Of a DNA stretch of 64,000 nucleotides, positions 61,255 through 64,000 are shown in pieces. The notes under the pieces are model-generated. The model was not told where the DNA came from, searched no databases, and saw only the letters and a program-made list of their open reading frames with translations. This stretch comes from Petralouisia muris (GTDB lineage Bacteria; Bacillota; Clostridia; Lachnospirales; Lachnospiraceae), in NCBI RefSeq assembly GCF_004793545.1, contig NZ_SRYA01000001.1:124001-188000 (forward strand), read 5' to 3'. The position numbers and the translations under genes were made by a program. The first letter of the stretch is position 1; each line of letters starts with the position of its first letter.

Positions 61255-61926
61255 TCAGCCGTATACCCTGCATACGGCATATTTGGAAAATGCGGATGTC
61301 CGGCAGTTTTCAAGCTGAACGGCGTCCCGAATAATATCCGGTAAATACTCATCCCACTTTACTTCTAATATAATCGGTGCGTTCCCTGCAAAAACAGTCA
61401 CACTGTCAGGATTCAGAAAATCCGTATTCTGTATTCCGGTTCTGATATTGTAGTCCAAAGTAACACGGACATTGCCAGGGGCAAAAATATAGGGTTCTCT
61501 TGTATAATCGACGATTGTTTTCGGCCGAAGCCCCTGGCTGATGATTTTTCCATAAAATTCTGTGATAAGAGGAACCTTGTTCTGGGCCATCCGGCTGTAG
61601 TCTCCGTTTAATATTGTTTGCGTCTGTTCCGCCGTCAGTGATGCAGTTTCTTTCCGGCAAAGTCCATTTATCTTACTTTTCTTCTCCAGCCGGATAAAAG
61701 ATAGATCTCTGTTATAATACCTGATACGGAATTTCTCACGGATATTTACGCCGTCTGTTTTCTCCCGCAGCGCCTTATCGGTCAAAGTATCAAAGTAAAG
61801 ACTGCGGATTTCATACTTTCCGTCTATTGTATGTACGTCACGCTTTGTAATTGCCGAAAGCCTCTGTCTTAAAACCAACAGATCACCATAACCTATTTCA
61901 TGCTTCCATTCATGCCGGTATTTCAT
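61255..61926 (-). CDS. VTC-domain protein (polyphosphate polymerase-like)
   Basis: 223 residues with the VTC/CYTH-type triphosphate tunnel fold: YRHEWKHEI at the N terminus, EIRSLYFDTLTDKALREK, REKFRIRYYN, IRLEKKSKINGLCRKE with several basic tunnel residues, RVTLDYNIRTG and ILEVKWDEYLPD with the metal-binding Glu. In yeast Vtc4 this domain makes polyphosphate from ATP. The bacterial function with DUF4956/CotH has not been settled. The start overlaps an 11-codon upstream frame in an ATGA arrangement. Confidence 0.85.
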   Translation of the reverse strand: MKYRHEWKHEIGYGDLLVLRQRLSAITKRDVHTIDGKYEIRSLYFDTLTDKALREKTDGVNIREKFRIRYYNRDLSFIRLEKKSKINGLCRKETASLTAEQTQTILNGDYSRMAQNKVPLITEFYGKIISQGLRPKTIVDYTREPYIFAPGNVRVTLDYNIRTGIQNTDFLNPDSVTVFAGNAPIILEVKWDEYLPDIIRDAVQLENCRTSAFSKYAVCRVYG

Positions 61927-61958
61927 TTTCTCACTTCCTTTTCCTTATTTTTATACAT
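61923..61958 (-). CDS. Possible leader peptide upstream of the VTC gene
   Basis: An 11-codon frame (MYKNKEKEVRK) with a perfect AGGAGG that lies in the 3' arm of the hairpin at 61964-62000. Its stop TGA overlaps the VTC start codon. Small size makes it uncertain. Confidence 0.4.
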   Translation of the reverse strand: MYKNKEKEVRK

Positions 61959-61963
61959 AAAAA

Positions 61964-62000
61964 CCTCCTGTACTTTGAATCGCCTTCATCGTACAGGAGG
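61964..62000 (-). terminator. Hairpin between the histidine kinase and VTC genes
   Basis: Perfect 10-bp stem CCTCCTGTAC / GTACAGGAGG with a 17-base loop, followed by five T on the minus strand. It can act as a partial terminator or attenuator and also sequesters an AGGAGG ribosome site. Confidence 0.72.
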
Positions 62001-62012
62001 AAGATTGAAGTT

Positions 62013-63266
62013 TCATTGAAGATAGGAAAATTTCCTTATTGGTATCTGAACCTTAAATTCGACCAGTCCGCGATCGCAGTGAACGCTGATTTTTCCGCCA
62101 TGCGATAACGTGATTGCTTTTGCTATGGCAAGACCCAGTCCATAGTGTCCGTCCTCGCCGTTTCGGACAGCATCCACACGGTAAAACCTTTCAAAAAGCT
62201 GCTTTCTTTGCTCCGGCGCAATCGCCTCGCCTGCATTAATCACGGATAGCCTGGCAGACCCATCCTCCGCTTTTAATATAAGCTGAACGTCTTTGCCGCT
62301 GTTCCCGTAACGGATTGCATTATCCAGCAAGATAGAGACAAGCTGCTTCAATTGCACACTATTTCCCTCAAGGACAATATTATCCATTACGCTGCAATTC
62401 AGAATCAGGCCATTTTCATAAGCTACGCTTTCAAAAGGCAGCGCCTCCCCATTTACAAGATGGGAGAAGTCGATGGGTTCCCTTTGAGGCAAAACATGTT
62501 CGATACGGGAAAGCTCCAGCAGTTGAGACACCAATAGGCCCATCCGCTCATTTTCGTATTGAATATTGGCAAGCCATTTGTTAGCGCCAAGTTCTCTTGC
62601 TAAAAGCTCCGCATTGGTGCTGACAATCGATATCGGCGTTTTCAGCTCATGCCCCGCATCGGAAATAAATTGCTTTTGCTTCTGATAGCTTTCTTCCAGC
62701 GGTTTCACGATCTGCCTTGCAAGATAAATCGCAAGGAAGAACAGGGCAACGATAGCAAGTCCGCCGAATATCAGCGTATAACGAAACAGGGTGCCCATGC
62801 TTTCCTGAATAATGGTATTGTCTTTAAAGGAAACAAGCATATATCCGCCTTTGTCCATCGTATAATAAATAAGGTTATTTTTCACGCCTGTTACTTTATC
62901 ATCTGCCAATACATCACGGGCAAAACCTTCCAGTTCTTCCTCGCTGTACACGGTTTGCTGCGGATTATTGATTTCAAGGAGCTTTCCGTCGTATGTCATT
63001 GCAACCGTATAAAAAGTGGAAAGCTGAAATGACGGTAAATCCAAATAGTGAGGCTTTCTCAGGTCAGGTTCGGGCTTAGCGGGAGGAGGCGCGTCAAAAG
63101 GCTGGGACAGGACATACTGTTCGGCATGTTCCCTTAACATTCCGCGGTTTTGCTTTGACATTTCATAATAGCTGGAAGCGTAAATAACCGCAAGCGTCCC
63201 TACCCATAAGAGCGCCAGAACAGACATAATGGCGGCAACGATTTTTCTCCGGGACTTTTTAAACAT
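62013..63266 (-). CDS. Sensor histidine kinase
   Basis: 417 residues. Membrane helices at about 9-30 and 160-182 enclose a ~130-residue extracytoplasmic sensor; a short linker leads to the dimerisation helix with the phospho-acceptor His in SDAGHELKTPISIV near residue 218, followed by the N box LVSILLDNAIRYGN and the G boxes SVINAGEAI and GHYGLGLAIAKA. Overlaps the response regulator gene by 8 bases. The signal is unknown. Confidence 0.93.
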   Translation of the reverse strand: MFKKSRRKIVAAIMSVLALLWVGTLAVIYASSYYEMSKQNRGMLREHAEQYVLSQPFDAPPPAKPEPDLRKPHYLDLPSFQLSTFYTVAMTYDGKLLEINNPQQTVYSEEELEGFARDVLADDKVTGVKNNLIYYTMDKGGYMLVSFKDNTIIQESMGTLFRYTLIFGGLAIVALFFLAIYLARQIVKPLEESYQKQKQFISDAGHELKTPISIVSTNAELLARELGANKWLANIQYENERMGLLVSQLLELSRIEHVLPQREPIDFSHLVNGEALPFESVAYENGLILNCSVMDNIVLEGNSVQLKQLVSILLDNAIRYGNSGKDVQLILKAEDGSARLSVINAGEAIAPEQRKQLFERFYRVDAVRNGEDGHYGLGLAIAKAITLSHGGKISVHCDRGLVEFKVQIPIRKFSYLQ

Positions 63267-63942
63267 TACTGTACCTCAATTCATATCCGATCCCACGAAC
63301 TGCTTTAATTTCCGTTTTTGCTTTTACAAATGAAAGCTTTTTTCGGGTAAAGGACATATATACTTCCACATTATTGTATTCCGCTTCATTGTTGAAGCCC
63401 CATATTTTTACTGCAAGCTGCTCACGGGATAGAATCTGTCCCCCATTGGCAATGAGATATTCCAGAATACGGTATTCCTTTTCGCTGAGCCTTATACTCT
63501 GTCCGCCGGTGGTACAGGAAAGCATATTTGTATTGGTATCCAAGGAGATATCCCCATAGGCCAATGTTCCATCTGCTGAGTTGATGTTCCGTCTGCCCAG
63601 GGCCCGAAGCCTTGCTAGCAGCTCGCAGGTCTGGAAAGGCTTGGTAAGATAATCGTCAGCTCCGCTGTCCAGCCCCAGAACCTTATCGTCAAGCTCGGCT
63701 TTTGCCGTCAGCATTAAGATGGGCGTGCGTATCCCTTTCTGCCGGGCTTTCCTGGCAATCTCATGTCCGTTCATTCCCGGCAGCATCACATCAAGGATCA
63801 CAATATCATAAATATCACTTTCCACAGCCGCCAGGCCATCTAATCCATTCACGTAATGATCCACCTCATATTTTTCCAGACGTAAAATCTCGCACAACGC
63901 CTGCGCCATTCTTTTTTCATCTTCTACAAGTAACAGCCGCAT
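63259..63942 (-). CDS. OmpR/PhoB family response regulator
   Basis: 227 residues. Receiver domain with acidic pocket VEDEKRMAQ, phospho-acceptor in DIVILDVMLPGMNG near residue 51 and conserved Lys in YLTKPFQ near 102; winged-helix DNA-binding domain with LSEKEYRILEYLIANGGQILSREQL and VRGIGYELR. Start chosen at MRLLLVEDE (63942) as in the family; an ATG five codons upstream is open. Probably controls the following VTC-DUF4956-CotH genes. Confidence 0.93.
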   Translation of the reverse strand: MRLLLVEDEKRMAQALCEILRLEKYEVDHYVNGLDGLAAVESDIYDIVILDVMLPGMNGHEIARKARQKGIRTPILMLTAKAELDDKVLGLDSGADDYLTKPFQTCELLARLRALGRRNINSADGTLAYGDISLDTNTNMLSCTTGGQSIRLSEKEYRILEYLIANGGQILSREQLAVKIWGFNNEAEYNNVEVYMSFTRKKLSFVKAKTEIKAVRGIGYELRYSNV

Positions 63943-64000
63943 ACCAAACACCTCCACTTATACCCGTGAGCCAAATGATTTGGCAAATAAGTATGCTCTT

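Noticed and set aside
1-64000. CRISPR array or tRNA genes
   Set aside because: No regularly spaced repeats and no cloverleaf-like sequences with a recognisable T-loop were seen by eye.

Overview
The window looks like a chromosomal segment of a motile, anaerobic, Gram-positive clostridium, most likely a Lachnospiraceae member. Supporting signs are the def-fmt-rsmB-rlmN-prpC-prkC operon, a meso-DAP-type MurE, a CsrA-controlled flagellin, an oxygen-independent (CbiD/CbiG) cobalamin route and consistently strong AGGAGG ribosome binding sites. This assignment is inferred from gene content, not from a database comparison.

Layout. 1-9,777: a minus-strand housekeeping operon (murE, priA, def, fmt, a membrane Zn-protease, rsmB, rlmN, PP2C phosphatase, PASTA-type kinase start) behind one good promoter. 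9,815-11,043: an HD-GYP response regulator. 11,088-20,577: the late cobalamin genes (cbiB, a cobU-like gene, cobS, cobU, cobT, cbiA) mixed with a small alarmone synthetase and a large membrane alpha/beta hydrolase. 20,600-22,033: a thioesterase and a fructosamine kinase. 22,186-23,275: a decayed two-gene cassette, resembling a SocA/Panacea-type toxin-antitoxin pair, behind a promoter whose spacer is a LexA-type palindrome. 23,331-40,446: a flagellin glycosylation island read toward low coordinates. It carries pseudaminic acid genes (pseB, pseF, pseH, pseC, pseI), an acetamidino-forming module (WbuX/HisH/HisF-like), a CDP-3,6-dideoxyhexose set (rfbF, rfbG, rfbH and a fused reductase-epimerase), a glycosyltransferase, a Maf-type flagellin glycosyltransferase, and flagellin itself with csrA next to it. 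40,922-44,125: an accessory region with paired palindromes, a Fic protein, a broken nuclease-like gene and a single-domain tyrosine recombinase. 44,172-46,827: asnB and an unknown protein. 46,892-53,762: the early corrin-ring genes, including a CbiJ-CbiE-CbiT triple fusion. 53,851-55,565: a plus-strand queuosine-salvage unit under a preQ1-I riboswitch. 55,700-57,846: nadA and a class V aminotransferase. 58,093-58,541: a RelB/DinJ antitoxin whose YafQ-like toxin has an internal deletion. 58,790-63,942: a two-component system followed by a VTC-domain protein, a DUF4956 membrane protein and a CotH-like protein.

The main biological themes are two nucleotide-sugar routes that appear to converge on the flagellum, with CsrA-type control of flagellin translation; a nearly complete anaerobic B12 pathway split over two loci; and the VTC-DUF4956-CotH two-component cluster, whose function is not established and which is the best candidate for an undescribed system. 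The window also carries several toxin-antitoxin remnants and an unusual number of short (34-50 bp) tandem duplications at gene ends.
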